A DNA stretch of 64,000 nucleotides, from positions 186,001 through 250,000 of the forward strand of contig NZ_CP122537.1 of NCBI RefSeq assembly GCF_029853695.1, in the 5' to 3' direction. Below the pieces are notes generated by a model. It made no database searches. It had not been told where the DNA came from and saw only the letters and a list, made by a program, of their open reading frames with translations. Shown one piece after another: positions 44,214 to 53,354 of this stretch (its first letter is position 1; each line of letters opens with the position of its first letter). The position numbers and the translations under genes were made by a program. This stretch comes from Jannaschia sp. GRR-S6-38. GTDB taxonomy: Bacteria; Pseudomonadota; Alphaproteobacteria; Rhodobacterales; Rhodobacteraceae.

Positions 44214-44974
44214 GCGGCGGGCGCGGGCGCGAAGCCGTGCGCGGCGAAGACCGCGCCCGAAGCCACGATCCGGTCCAAGAGCGCCCGCGCCCCCGGCGCC
44301 GCCCCGCGCAGCAGGGCCGCCGGGTAGACGATCGGCCTATGGCTTTCCGGGGGCACCGCCACCAGCTCCGCGACGCCCGTGCCCCGCGCGTCCGAGCCAT
44401 AGACCACGCCCAGGGCCAGGTCGCCGCGGGCGACATAGGCCAGCGCGGCGCGCACGTTCTCGGCCAGCACGGCGCGGGGGCGCAGCGTCTCCCAGAGGCC
44501 CAGCGTCTCCAGCGCCTGCTGCGCGTAGCGGCCCGCGGGCACCGACATGGGGTCGCCCAGCGCGATCCGGCCCGCGGGGCCCAGCCGCGCGAGCAGGGCG
44601 TCGCGCTCCAGCGCCAGGGGCGCGGCACCGGGCGGGCCGACCAGCACCAGCCGATTGCCCGCGACCGGGACGGCCGGCCCGGCCAGCGCGCCCTGGGTCT
44701 CCAACCAGTCCATCCAATCCGTCGCGGCCAGGATCACAAGGTCCGCCGGCGCGCCGGCCGCCGCCTGCCGCGCCGCCGTGCCCGAGCCCAGATAGGACAC
44801 CGCGACCGGCCCGGGCCACCCGGTCAGGATGTCGTCCAGCGCGGGCTTCAGGCTCGCCGCCGCCAGCACGACCAACCCGCCCCCGGCCCCTGCCGCGCCC
44901 GCAACGGCCAGCGCCGCAGCACCGGCCAGCAGGGCGCGGCGGGTGGGGTCAGAACGGGATCGGGGTGCCGTCAT
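44210..44974 (-). CDS. modA: Molybdate ABC transporter substrate-binding protein
   Basis: A 254-residue periplasmic protein. The N terminus has a twin-arginine-like signal (TRRALLAGAAALAVAGAAGA). The mature part shows VLAAASLKPALDDIL and the oxyanion-binding residues in SYLGSGTAARQAAAGAPADLVILAATDWMD, then ALGDPMSVPAGRYAQQALE, as in ModA. Its 5' end overlaps the SDR gene by 26 bases, so it is translated from within that transcript. No modE-type regulator or molybdate riboswitch was seen. Confidence 0.91.
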   Translation of the reverse strand: MTAPRSRSDPTRRALLAGAAALAVAGAAGAGGGLVVLAAASLKPALDDILTGWPGPVAVSYLGSGTAARQAAAGAPADLVILAATDWMDWLETQGALAGPAVPVAGNRLVLVGPPGAAPLALERDALLARLGPAGRIALGDPMSVPAGRYAQQALETLGLWETLRPRAVLAENVRAALAYVARGDLALGVVYGSDARGTGVAELVAVPPESHRPIVYPAALLRGAAPGARALLDRIVASGAVFAAHGFAPAPAA

Positions 44975-45581
44975 GGTTCAGGAATTCGCCGGTGGTCGCG
45001 GGGCCCAATGCTTCGAACCGATCCCAGAGGCCGCGGGCCGATTGCTCGGGCGAGATATCGGCCCCCGCGCCGCCCATATCCGTCCGCACCCAGCCGGGAT
45101 GATAGATGCCGACCGCGATCCCGTCCGCCGCGAGCGCCCGCGCAAGGTTCGCGCCCAGATTGGCCGCGGCGGTCTTCGAGGCGCGATAGGCGAAGGCGTT
45201 GCCCGCGGCCCGCTCGGACGAGCCCATGGCCGAGGACACGATCGCGATCCGCCCGCCACGCGACAGGTTGCGCCGCTGCGCCTTCACGGTCAGCGCGACA
45301 CCGGTGACATTGGCGGCGAAGGTGGCCTGCAGCATGTCCCCTGTAAGGCCGTCCAGCCCCACGCCCTTGTCGAGATAGACGCCCGCGTTGCAGACCAGCA
45401 GGTCGATCGCGCCCGTGGCCGAGGCGCAGGCCGTCTGCAGGCAGCCATCCGTCACGTCCAGCGCCAGGAGCCCCTCGCCGCCGGCGCGCGACGTCCCCGT
45501 CACGCCATGTCCGCGCGCATGACCCTCGGCCAGCAGCGCCGCGCCGATGCCGCGCGACGCGCCGGTCACGAGGGCGCGCAT
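44949..45581 (-). CDS. SDR-family oxidoreductase
   Basis: A 210-residue short-chain dehydrogenase. The nucleotide motif is VTGASRGIGAAL at the N terminus, then LLVCNAGVY, the catalytic Ser in IVSSAMGS, and YRASKTAA with Tyr and Lys. YHPGWVRTDMGG follows. It is intact; substrate unknown. The ATG overlaps the DUF1178 stop (TGATG) and its end overlaps modA, so it sits in one minus-strand operon with the molybdate transporter, though a functional link is not obvious. Confidence 0.88.
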   Translation of the reverse strand: MRALVTGASRGIGAALLAEGHARGHGVTGTSRAGGEGLLALDVTDGCLQTACASATGAIDLLVCNAGVYLDKGVGLDGLTGDMLQATFAANVTGVALTVKAQRRNLSRGGRIAIVSSAMGSSERAAGNAFAYRASKTAAANLGANLARALAADGIAVGIYHPGWVRTDMGGAGADISPEQSARGLWDRFEALGPATTGEFLNHDGTPIPF

Positions 45582-45994
45582 CAATTGGCCTTCTGCTTGG
45601 GCAGGAATGGGAGCGGAGCCACGCCGATGCCCTCCTCCAGAAGCGCGCGCGCCTCGTCGGGCCGCGCCTCGCCCCAGACGGGCTTTTCGGGCGTGTCGCT
45701 GGCATGGATCCGGCGGGCTTCCTCGGCGAAGCGGGGGCCGACATAGGTCGCCTCCGCCTCGACCTTGCGGCGAAGCGCCGCGATCTTCTTCTCGACCTCG
45801 GAGGCAGGGACCGTCAGCTCGCCCTTCGTCTTCGGCGCGACCTTCGGGGCCATCAGCGCCTTCTCGACCCTGTCCGATCCGCAATGCGCGCAGCTCACCA
45901 TGCCCTTCGCGGCAAGTCCGTCGAAGGCGTCGGCCGACTGGAACCAGCTTTCGAATTCGTGGCCCTCGGCGCATTTCAAGGCGTAGCGGATCAT
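45581..45994 (-). CDS. DUF1178 family zinc-ribbon protein
   Basis: A 137-residue protein of DUF1178. The N-terminal zinc-ribbon-like part is MIRYALKCAEGHEFESWFQSADAFD and VSCAHCGSDRVEKALMAP, giving three visible cysteines. The C-terminal part has YVGPRFAEEARRIH, conserved in the family. It heads the operon of SDR and modABC. Function unknown; this family is widespread in Rhodobacterales. Confidence 0.9.
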   Translation of the reverse strand: MIRYALKCAEGHEFESWFQSADAFDGLAAKGMVSCAHCGSDRVEKALMAPKVAPKTKGELTVPASEVEKKIAALRRKVEAEATYVGPRFAEEARRIHASDTPEKPVWGEARPDEARALLEEGIGVAPLPFLPKQKAN

Positions 45995-46095
45995 GGTCCT
46001 TCCCGTTCGCTGAGCCCTTCATACGTAAGCGTTTCCCCGCCGCGCGCAAGCCGCACGGGCTTGAACCGCAGGGCCCGCCCGCTAGCCTCTCTTCC

Positions 46096-46596
46096 ATGCG
46101 AACACTCATCGCCCTCCTCCTATCCGCCCTGCCCGCCACAGCCTTCGAGTTCGAGGCGCTGGAAGGCGGCACGATCGATCTCGACGACCTGCGCGGCCGC
46201 GCGGTCCTGGTGGTGAACACCGCCTCGCTCTGCGCCTTCACCGGTCAATATGCCGACCTGCAGGCGCTGCAGGACCGCTACGCCGATCGTGGCCTGACGG
46301 TTCTGGGCGTGCCCTCCGACAGCTTCCGGCAGGAGCTGGGAGACGAGGACGAGGTCGCGGAGTTCTGCGAGGTCAACTACGGCCTGACCCTGCCCCTGAC
46401 CACGATCACGCCCGTGCGCGGGCGCGACGCGCATCCCTTCTACCAATGGCTCGCCGACCAGGGCGCGGTACCGAACTGGAACTTCAACAAGGCGCTGCTG
46501 GATCCGCAGGGACAGCTCGTCCGCTTCGACGGGGCCGCGACCCGACCGCTCTCGCCGCGGCTGACTCAGGCGATCGAGGACGTGCTGCCCGAATGA
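46096..46596 (+). CDS. Glutathione peroxidase family protein, exported
   Basis: A 166-residue thiol peroxidase. It begins with a short signal peptide (MRTLIALLLSALPATA), so it is likely periplasmic. The peroxidatic residue is Cys46 in VNTASLCAFTGQYADLQAL, where many relatives have Lys-Cys-Gly; VLGVPSDSF and NWNFNKALLD carry the Gln/Trp-type active-site surroundings. It reduces peroxides. The next gene starts eight bases later. Confidence 0.9.
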   Translation: MRTLIALLLSALPATAFEFEALEGGTIDLDDLRGRAVLVVNTASLCAFTGQYADLQALQDRYADRGLTVLGVPSDSFRQELGDEDEVAEFCEVNYGLTLPLTTITPVRGRDAHPFYQWLADQGAVPNWNFNKALLDPQGQLVRFDGAATRPLSPRLTQAIEDVLPE

Positions 46597-46603
46597 CGCG
46601 CCC

Positions 46604-47728
46604 GTGACGCTGTTCTTCGGCAACGAGATCTATCGCGGCTCCAGCTACGGCGACTGGCACCCGCTGCGCGTGCCCCGGGTCTCGACCGTCATGGATCTCG
46701 CCCGCACCTTGGGCTGGCTGCCGCGCGAGCGCTTCCGCGTCTCGCCCCGCGCCAAGCCTGCCGCGCTGCATGCCTGGCACACGCCCGACTACGTCGCCGC
46801 CCTGCAGCGCGCCGAGGCCGAAGGGACGGTCGACGAAGACACCAAGGCGCGCCACGGCCTCGGCACGGTGTCGAACCCGGTCTTTCCCGAGGTCTATCGC
46901 CGCCCCGCCACCGGCGCGGGCGCCTCGATCCTCGCGGGCGAATTGTTGGCCGGGGGCGGGCGGGTCCACAATCCCGGCGGCGGCACGCATCACGGCATGC
47001 CCGACCGGGCCAACGGATTCTGCTATCTCAACGACTGCGTCTTCGCGATCCTGTCCCTCAGGCGGCACGGCGCGCGGCGGGTAGCCTATGTCGATATCGA
47101 CGCCCATCACATGGACGGCGTGGAACATGCCTTCGCCGACGATCCCGACACGCTCCTGATCTCAACCCACGAGGAGAAGCGCTGGCCCTTCACCGGCGCG
47201 CTGAGCGATCGCGGGCTGGGACAGGTCTTCAACCTGCCGCTGCCGCGCGGCCTGAACGACGACGAGATGGCGCAGGTCCGCGAGCGGCTGATCGTGCCCG
47301 CCGTCGCGCGCTTCGCGCCCGATGCCATCGTGATGCAATGCGGCGCCGACGCGGTGGAGGAGGATCCGCTGTCGCGGCTCACGCTGTCGAACAATGCCCA
47401 TATGGACGTGCTCCGCGCGCTGCTGCCGCTTGCGCCGCGCTTTCTCCTGCTGGGCGGGGGCGGCTACAACCCGTGGTCGGTCGGGCGGCTCTGGACCATG
47501 GGCTGGGGCGTGCTGTCAGGGGCCGAGATCCCCGAGCGTCTGCCGCCCGAGGCCGAGGCCGTCCTGCGCGCGCTGGAATGGCGTGGCAACCGGCGCGGCA
47601 AGGCCCCGCCGGAGCATTGGTTCACCACGATCCGGGACCGCCCGCGCGGCGGCCCAGTCCGGGCCGAGGTGACGGACCGCATCGCGGCGCTCGGCGCGCG
47701 CATCCGGGACATGCCCGCCGCCGCGTGA
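46604..47728 (+). CDS. Histone deacetylase superfamily protein (AcuC-like)
   Basis: A 374-residue zinc deacetylase. The active-site blocks are HNPGGGTHHGMPDRANGFCYLND and VAYVDIDAHHMDGVEHAF, with the zinc-binding Asp and His, then MQCGADAVEEDPLSRL. AcuC-type proteins deacetylate acetyl-lysine or small acetylated amines. The start is a GTG eight bases after the peroxidase stop. A nested hairpin follows before the convergent gene. Confidence 0.9.
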   Translation: MTLFFGNEIYRGSSYGDWHPLRVPRVSTVMDLARTLGWLPRERFRVSPRAKPAALHAWHTPDYVAALQRAEAEGTVDEDTKARHGLGTVSNPVFPEVYRRPATGAGASILAGELLAGGGRVHNPGGGTHHGMPDRANGFCYLNDCVFAILSLRRHGARRVAYVDIDAHHMDGVEHAFADDPDTLLISTHEEKRWPFTGALSDRGLGQVFNLPLPRGLNDDEMAQVRERLIVPAVARFAPDAIVMQCGADAVEEDPLSRLTLSNNAHMDVLRALLPLAPRFLLLGGGGYNPWSVGRLWTMGWGVLSGAEIPERLPPEAEAVLRALEWRGNRRGKAPPEHWFTTIRDRPRGGPVRAEVTDRIAALGARIRDMPAAA

Positions 47729-47758
47729 CCCAAGGTTCCTCCGACCTGACCTTAATCT

Positions 47759-47812
47759 GGCCGGGAATACCTCGAGGCGCGCGAGGGGCTGGCCCCTCGC
47801 CCCTTCCCGGCC
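47759..47812. terminator. Nested hairpin between convergent genes
   Basis: Outer arms 47759-47766 and 47805-47812 pair over 8 bp, and an inner stem 47781-47788 with 47793-47800 has a 4-nt loop. It sits between the deacetylase gene and the enolase-family gene and probably ends both transcripts. Confidence 0.55.
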
Positions 47813-47816
47813 GCGC

Positions 47817-48902
47817 TCAGACCCGCTCGTGGGGCGCGAGGCGCTCCCAATCGAAGACCACGCCCGTGCCCGGCACATCCGGCGCGACCGCCTTCGCGTC
47901 CTCCAGCACCAGGGGCCGGGTCGTGTAGCGGTCGATGGGGAAGCTGTGCACTTCCAGAAGGCCCGCATTCGGCTGCGCCGCGACCAGCGAGACGTGCAGC
48001 TCCTGCATGCCGTGCGAACAGACCGGCAGGCCGGCCGCCCGGCACATCGCGGCCACGCGCAGCCAGCCGGTGATCCCGCCGCAATTGGAGGCGTCGGGCT
48101 GGACCCAGGACAGGCCCGCGCGGGCGATCGCATGGCCGAATTCGTGCTCGGTATGCAGGTTCTCCCCCATGGCGAGCGGGCAGCCCGTCGCCCGCGCGAT
48201 CCGGCCGTAGCCGTCGTAGTCGTCGGGGATGATCGGCTCCTCGAACCACAGGATGCCGAGCTCCATGAGGCCGCGCGCGGCCTCGATCGCCTGCGCCTCG
48301 TCCAGCGCGTAATTGGCGTCGACCATGAAGGCGCGCTCCGCCCCGATCAGCTCGCGCACGGCGCGGGCGCGCGCCATGTCGTCGGGGCGCCCGACCTTGA
48401 TCTTCACCCCGTCGAAGCCGCGCGCAAGGTACCCCTCGACGGAGGAAAGCAGCTTCGGCAGGTCGAAGCCGAGGTCGATCCCGCCGGCATAGGCGCCGCA
48501 GCGATCCGACGCGCCGCCCGCCATATGCCGCAGGCTCTCGCCCCGCATCCGGCCGCGGACGTCCCACAGCGCGATATCGACGGCCGAGATCGCGAAGCTC
48601 GCGACGCCGCCGCGCCCGACGTAGTGGACGTGCCATTGCATCGCGTCATGCTGGGCCTCGGGCGCGATCGGCCCGCCGGTCAGCATCGGCGCCAGGTCGT
48701 CGCGGATCATGGCGAGGATCGCCGTGCCGCCCTTGCCGCCGGTATAGGTATAGCCGGTGCCCTCGACCCCATCCGTCGTCCGGATCGTGCAGGTGACGAG
48801 CTGGAAATGCGTGTGGTCGCCATGCTTGGCGTCCACCAGAACCTCGTCCAGCGGCACGTCGAAGAGGCGCGCGCGGACGCTTTCGATCACAGGTGACGGC
48901 AT
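47817..48902 (-). CDS. Enolase-superfamily dehydratase (mandelate racemase subgroup)
   Basis: A 361-residue protein of the mandelate racemase/muconate lactonizing family. Catalytic KxK is in GVKIKVGR. The metal ligands are Asp in FMVDANYAL, Glu in FEEPI and Glu in MGENLH. The Asp-His dyad appears as QPDASNCGG and SHGMQELH, which places it in the MR subgroup where most members dehydrate aldonic or aldaric acids (fuconate, rhamnonate, gluconate and others). It is last in a five-gene minus-strand set and overlaps the dehydrogenase gene by 16 bases. Exact substrate unknown. Confidence 0.88.
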   Translation of the reverse strand: MPSPVIESVRARLFDVPLDEVLVDAKHGDHTHFQLVTCTIRTTDGVEGTGYTYTGGKGGTAILAMIRDDLAPMLTGGPIAPEAQHDAMQWHVHYVGRGGVASFAISAVDIALWDVRGRMRGESLRHMAGGASDRCGAYAGGIDLGFDLPKLLSSVEGYLARGFDGVKIKVGRPDDMARARAVRELIGAERAFMVDANYALDEAQAIEAARGLMELGILWFEEPIIPDDYDGYGRIARATGCPLAMGENLHTEHEFGHAIARAGLSWVQPDASNCGGITGWLRVAAMCRAAGLPVCSHGMQELHVSLVAAQPNAGLLEVHSFPIDRYTTRPLVLEDAKAVAPDVPGTGVVFDWERLAPHERV

Positions 48903-49834
48903 TCCGGCACCGGCGTCTCGACCGAGCCATCCTTCAGCCAGCTCAGCAGGTTGCGGACCGTCAGGTCGCCCATCGCGGCCCGCGTCTCGTGCGTGGCCGA
49001 GCCCACATGTGGCAGCAGGACGACGTTCTCCATCTCCTTCAGTGCCTGCGGAATCTTCGGCTCCTCCGCGAACACGTCGAGCCCAGCGCCCGCGATCTCG
49101 CCCGCCTGAAGCGCGGCGATCAGCGCCGCCTCGTCGACGACCGATCCGCGCGAGACATTGATGAGGATGCCCTCGGGGCCCAGCGCCTTCAGCACCTCGG
49201 CGTTGACCAGATGCTCGGTCTCGGGCCCGCCGGGGGTGATGGCGACCAGCACCTCGACCGCCTCGGCCAGTGCCGCGGGGCTGTCGTGATAGGTGTAATC
49301 GACGTCTTTTCGGCTGCGCGAATGGTAGTGAACGTCACCCCGGAAGCATTTGATCCGATTGGCGATCTCTTCGCCGATCCGACCCAGCCCGAGGATGCCC
49401 ACCCGCCGCTTCTGGACCGAGCGGGTCAGCGGGAAGGCGCCGTCTTCCCACGCGCCCGACCGGGCGAAGCGGTCGGCGACCACGATCCCGCGCGACACGG
49501 CCAGCCAGAGTGCGACGAAGGTGTCCGCCACCTCGTCGTTCAGAACGTCGGGCGTGTGGGCGATCTTGATGCCCCGCGCCGCGAAGGCGGGCGCGTCGAT
49601 GGCGTCGTAGCCCACGCCGTAGCTCGAGACGACCTTCAGGTTGGGCGTGGCGAGCGCCACGTCCTCCGGCACGCCGTGATGGCCGTTGGTCAGGATCGCC
49701 TCGATCCGGTCGCCATTCTCGGCCAGCCAGGCCTGCCGGTCCTCGAGGTCGAACAGCACGTGGATGTCGAAGCGGTCCGCCAGCGCCGCCTCCATGCGCG
49801 GGGTGATGCCGCCGATCTGCAGCAGGTCAGTCAT
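48887..49834 (-). CDS. D-2-hydroxyacid dehydrogenase (glyoxylate/hydroxypyruvate reductase type)
   Basis: A 315-residue NAD(P)-dependent enzyme. The Rossmann motif is [16 protein letters not shown]. Catalytic Arg is in [13 protein letters not shown], the Glu region in FAEEPKIP, and the His in [13 protein letters not shown]. Such enzymes interconvert glyoxylate/glycolate or hydroxypyruvate/glycerate. Start chosen at 49834, where it overlaps the FAH gene by 8 bases. In context it may process the 2-hydroxy acid released by the FAH hydrolase. Confidence 0.9.
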   Translation of the reverse strand: MTDLLQIGGITPRMEAALADRFDIHVLFDLEDRQAWLAENGDRIEAILTNGHHGVPEDVALATPNLKVVSSYGVGYDAIDAPAFAARGIKIAHTPDVLNDEVADTFVALWLAVSRGIVVADRFARSGAWEDGAFPLTRSVQKRRVGILGLGRIGEEIANRIKCFRGDVHYHSRSRKDVDYTYHDSPAALAEAVEVLVAITPGGPETEHLVNAEVLKALGPEGILINVSRGSVVDEAALIAALQAGEIAGAGLDVFAEEPKIPQALKEMENVVLLPHVGSATHETRAAMGDLTVRNLLSWLKDGSVETPVPECRHL

Positions 49835-50675
49835 CGGCCTGCACCACCTGCCGCTGCCGGCCGAGGCCCTCGATCTCAAGCTCCATGACGTCGCCCGCCT
49901 TCAGGTAGCGCGGCTCCGGCTTCATCCCCATGCCGACGCCCGGCGGCGTGCCGGTCGAGATCACGTCGCCCGGATGCAGCGTGAACATCTGGCTCAGATG
50001 GCTGATGCATTGCGCGACGCTGAAGATCATCGTCTCGGTATTGCCGGTCTGCATCCGCTCGCCGTTGACGTCGAGCCACATGGACAGCTTCTGCGGATCG
50101 CCCACCTCGTCCGCGGTGACGAGCCACGGCCCGATCGGCCCGAAGGTGTCGCAGGATTTGCCCTTGGTCCACTGGCCGGTCAGCTTGGTCTGGAAATGCC
50201 GCTCGGACACGTCGTTGATGACGCAATACCCGGCGACATAATCCAGTGCGTCGTCCTCGGAGACGTATTTGCAGCGCTCGCCGATGACGACGCCCAGCTC
50301 GACCTCCCAGTCGGTATGGGTCGAGCCGCGGGGCATGACGACGGCGTCGTTGGGGCCGACGATCGCGCTGTTGGCCTTCATGAACAGGATCGGATGCTCG
50401 GGGATGTCGGCTCCGGTCTCGGCGGCATGGTCGGAATAGTTCAGACCGATGCACATGAACTTGCCGGTGTCGGCGACGCAGGGCCCGTAGCGGACGGGGC
50501 CCTGCACCTTCGGCAGCTCCATCGCGTCGAGCTTGGAGAGGATCTCCAGCGATTTGCGCGACAGCGCCTCGTGGCTGATATCGGCGATCTCGGCGGAGAG
50601 ATCGCGCAGGTCGCCATTGTGGTCGATCAGGCCGGGCTTCTCGGCGCCCGGTTCGCCGTAACGGCAGAGCTTCAT
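49827..50675 (-). CDS. Fumarylacetoacetate hydrolase-family protein (diketo-acid hydrolase type)
   Basis: A 282-residue FAH-fold enzyme. Metal ligands lie in DWEVELGVVIG (two Glu) and in the Asp of YCVINDVSERHFQ, with KSCDTFGPIGPWLV and STGTPPGVGMGM forming the active-site lid region. Members of this branch include 2,4-diketo-3-deoxy-L-fuconate/rhamnonate hydrolases and ureidoglycolate lyase. Next to an SDR and dehydratases, the diketo-acid hydrolase role fits best. GGGAG precedes the ATG. Confidence 0.88.
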   Translation of the reverse strand: MKLCRYGEPGAEKPGLIDHNGDLRDLSAEIADISHEALSRKSLEILSKLDAMELPKVQGPVRYGPCVADTGKFMCIGLNYSDHAAETGADIPEHPILFMKANSAIVGPNDAVVMPRGSTHTDWEVELGVVIGERCKYVSEDDALDYVAGYCVINDVSERHFQTKLTGQWTKGKSCDTFGPIGPWLVTADEVGDPQKLSMWLDVNGERMQTGNTETMIFSVAQCISHLSQMFTLHPGDVISTGTPPGVGMGMKPEPRYLKAGDVMELEIEGLGRQRQVVQADD

Positions 50676-50708
50676 CTCGTATCTCCCTGATATGTCTCGA
50701 AATCGGAT

Positions 50709-52484
50709 TCAGTGGTTGTCGCGCGCCACGCCCTTCTGGGCGGTCCCGCGATAGGCGTCGGCCCCGCGCAGCGTCATGCCCTCGGACAAGGGGCCGACGC
50801 GGTCGCGGAAGATCTCCTGCCAGGGCGTCTGGCTGTCGGGTGTGAAGGGATGGTCGGGCAGCGTGGCGCGGCGGCGTTCGAGCTCCGCGTCATCGACCAG
50901 CATGTTCGCCGTCCCCTTCGCCAGGTCGATCCGCAGCCGGTCGCCGGTGCGCACCAGCGCCAGCCCGCCGCCCGCCGCCGCCTCGGGCGAGGCGTTGAGG
51001 ATCGAGGGCGAGCCGGAGGTCCCGGATTGCCGGCCGTCGCCGATGCAGGGCAGCGCGTGGATGCCCTTGCGGATCAGGCGCGCCGGCGGACGCATGTTCA
51101 CGACCTCGGCCGCACCGGGATAGCCGATGGGGCCTGCCCCGCGCATGATGAGGATGCAATCGTCATCGATATCAAGCGCTTCATCGTCGATCTTCGCGTG
51201 AAAATCCTCAGGCCCGTCGAACACCACGGCCCGCCCCTCGAAGGCCTCGGGGTCGTCGGGATCGGACAGGTAGCGGTCGCGGAATGCCTTGGAGATCACC
51301 GAGGTCTTCATGATCGCGCTGTCGAAAAGGTTGCCCTTGAGGTTCAGGAACCCGGCGTCGCGCATCATCGGGGCGTCGACCGGCTTGATGACATCGGGCA
51401 GCTCGGACACGCGGCCCTCGCAATTCTCGGACACGGTGCGGCCATTGGCGGTCATGGCGCCCGGATGCGGCAGGAGGCCCGCGGCGAGGAGCTGGCCGAT
51501 GACGGCCGGCACGCCGCCGGCATGGTAGTAATCCTCGCCCAGATATTCGCCCGCGGGCTGCAGGTTCACCAGAAGCGGCACGTGATGGCCCAGCCGCTGC
51601 CAGTCGTCATTGTCGAGCGGCACGCCCAGATGCCGGGCGACCGCGTTCAGGTGGATTGGTGCGTTGGTCGAGCCGCCGATGGCGGAATTGACGACGACCG
51701 CGTTCTCGAAGGCTTCGCGCGTCATGATGTCGGAGGGTTTCAGGTCCTCGTGCACCATGGCGACAATGCGCTGCCCGGTCTCGTAGCTGACATGGCCGCG
51801 CTGGCGGTAGGGCGCCGGGATCGCGGCGGCGCCCGGCAGCTGCATGCCCAGCGCCTCGGCCAGGGAATTCATCGTCGTGGCGGTGCCCATCGTGTTGCAG
51901 TACCCGACGGAAGGCGTTGACGAAGCGACGATTTCCATGAAGCCCGCATCGTCGATCTCGCCCGCCGCATGCATCTCGCGCGCCTTCCAGACGATCGTGC
52001 CCGAGCCTGTCCGCTCGCCCTTGAACCAGCCGTTCAGCATCGGCCCGACCGACAGCGCGATGGAGGGGATGTTCACGGTCGCCGCCGCCATCAGGAGCGC
52101 CGGCGTGGTCTTGTCGCAGCCGATCATCAGCACCGCGCCGTCGAGCGGATAGCCGTTCAGCGTCTCGACGAGGCTCAGATAGGCGAGATTGCGGTCGAGC
52201 GAGGCGGTGGGGCGCTTGCCGGTCTCCTGGATGGGATGGACGGGCACCTCCATCGGGACGCCGCCGGCGGAGATGATGCCGTCGCGGACCCGCTTGGCGA
52301 GCTCGAGGTGATGGCGGTTGCAGGGGCTGAGATCGCTGCCGGTCTGGGCGATGGCGATGATCGGCTTGTCGGATTGCAGCTCCTCGCGGGTTATGCCGTA
52401 GTTCAGATAGCGCTCGAGATAGAGCGCGGTCATCTCGCGGTTGTCGGGGTTGTTGAACCACAGGCGGGAGCGGAGCTTGGTCAT
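50709..52484 (-). CDS. IlvD/Edd-family sugar-acid dehydratase
   Basis: A 591-residue dehydratase. Three Fe-S cysteines are visible: [22 protein letters not shown] and [12 protein letters not shown]. The catalytic Ser is in [14 protein letters not shown]. Length and this last motif match L-arabinonate/D-xylonate/fuconate dehydratases rather than IlvD proper. It forms 2-keto-3-deoxy acids from aldonates. The ATG at 52484 is chosen because MTKLRSRLW fits the family start. A 33-base gap separates it from the FAH gene. Confidence 0.9.
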   Translation of the reverse strand: MTKLRSRLWFNNPDNREMTALYLERYLNYGITREELQSDKPIIAIAQTGSDLSPCNRHHLELAKRVRDGIISAGGVPMEVPVHPIQETGKRPTASLDRNLAYLSLVETLNGYPLDGAVLMIGCDKTTPALLMAAATVNIPSIALSVGPMLNGWFKGERTGSGTIVWKAREMHAAGEIDDAGFMEIVASSTPSVGYCNTMGTATTMNSLAEALGMQLPGAAAIPAPYRQRGHVSYETGQRIVAMVHEDLKPSDIMTREAFENAVVVNSAIGGSTNAPIHLNAVARHLGVPLDNDDWQRLGHHVPLLVNLQPAGEYLGEDYYHAGGVPAVIGQLLAAGLLPHPGAMTANGRTVSENCEGRVSELPDVIKPVDAPMMRDAGFLNLKGNLFDSAIMKTSVISKAFRDRYLSDPDDPEAFEGRAVVFDGPEDFHAKIDDEALDIDDDCILIMRGAGPIGYPGAAEVVNMRPPARLIRKGIHALPCIGDGRQSGTSGSPSILNASPEAAAGGGLALVRTGDRLRIDLAKGTANMLVDDAELERRRATLPDHPFTPDSQTPWQEIFRDRVGPLSEGMTLRGADAYRGTAQKGVARDNH

Positions 52485-52487
52485 GGC

Positions 52488-52529
52488 GTGTTTCACATGT
52501 TGGGGCCGGTCTTGAGACCCGTGTTTCAC
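52488..52529. promoter_or_regulatory. Candidate operator: palindrome flanked by direct repeats
   Basis: GGTCTTGAGACC at 52508-52519 is a palindrome with 5-bp arms and a TG centre. It lies between two copies of GTGTTTCAC (52488-52496 and 52521-52529), just upstream of the dehydratase gene. It may bind the GntR-type regulator at 54227-54883 or an unlinked protein; this is inference. Confidence 0.3.
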
Positions 52530-52548
52530 GAGGGGCGGATGCGCCCGC

Positions 52549-53289
52549 TCACTGGCCCGACCACCCGCCGTCGATGACGTGGGCGTGGCCGGTGGTGAAG
52601 GCGCTTTCGTCGGAGGCGAGATAGGTGACCAGCGCGGCGATCTCGGCCGCGGTCGCGACGCGGCCCATCGGCTGGCGCGCGACGAAGGCTTCGAGGGCCT
52701 TGTCGTAGCTTCCCATCTCCTCGCCCAGCGCCTTGACGCGCTCGTGCCAGGAGGGGCTCTCGACGGTGCCGGGACAGACCGCGTTGCAGCGGATGCCGCG
52801 CTTCACGTAATCGACGGCGACCGATTTGGTCAGGCCGATCACAGCGGCCTTGGTCGCGCCGTAGATGAAGCGGTTGGGCGCCCCGATGACCGAAGACGCG
52901 GCCGAGGACATGTTGACGATCGATCCCCCGCCGGCCTCCAGCATGTGCGGCAGGCTTGCCCGGATGGTGCGGAACATCGACTGGACGTTCAGGTCGAAGC
53001 CCATCGCCCATTCGTCGTCAGTCGCGGCCTCGACGCTGCCGTGATGAACAAAACCCGCGCAGTTGAAGAGGACGGTCGGCCGGGCCCGGTCGATGCCCGC
53101 GCGCACATCGGCATCGTCGCGCACGTCCATGCGGAAGGTCTCGCAATCGAGACCCGCCAGCAGGTCGGGGTCGCGGTCGGTGGCGAAGAGCTCGGCCCCT
53201 TCAGCCAGGAACATCTCGGCGGTGGCGCGCCCGATGCCCTGCCCCGCGGCGGTGATGAGCGCGCGCTTTCCCTTCAGCCGGTCCGTCAT
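52549..53289 (-). CDS. SDR dehydrogenase, keto-deoxy-sugar-acid or BDH2-like
   Basis: A 246-residue SDR. Cofactor motif [14 protein letters not shown], then [10 protein letters not shown], catalytic Ser in NMSSAASS, and YGATKAAV with Tyr and Lys. The C terminus [10 protein letters not shown] is of classical length. It resembles the branch holding human BDH2 and bacterial 2-keto-3-deoxy-L-fuconate 4-dehydrogenases. First gene of the minus-strand catabolic set, 65 bp from the divergent hydroxyacid dehydrogenase. Confidence 0.9.
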   Translation of the reverse strand: MTDRLKGKRALITAAGQGIGRATAEMFLAEGAELFATDRDPDLLAGLDCETFRMDVRDDADVRAGIDRARPTVLFNCAGFVHHGSVEAATDDEWAMGFDLNVQSMFRTIRASLPHMLEAGGGSIVNMSSAASSVIGAPNRFIYGATKAAVIGLTKSVAVDYVKRGIRCNAVCPGTVESPSWHERVKALGEEMGSYDKALEAFVARQPMGRVATAAEIAALVTYLASDESAFTTGHAHVIDGGWSGQ

Positions 53290-53354
53290 CGGATCCTCCC
53301 CGGTTTATCTTCGGCTAGGCCGTTTCTATCGTGAGCGCAAACAGGGAGAGACCC

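Noticed and set aside
50709..52484. Calling this dehydratase dihydroxy-acid dehydratase IlvD
   Set aside because: Neighbours are sugar-acid genes and the SGTSGSPS motif and length fit the aldonate dehydratase branch better.
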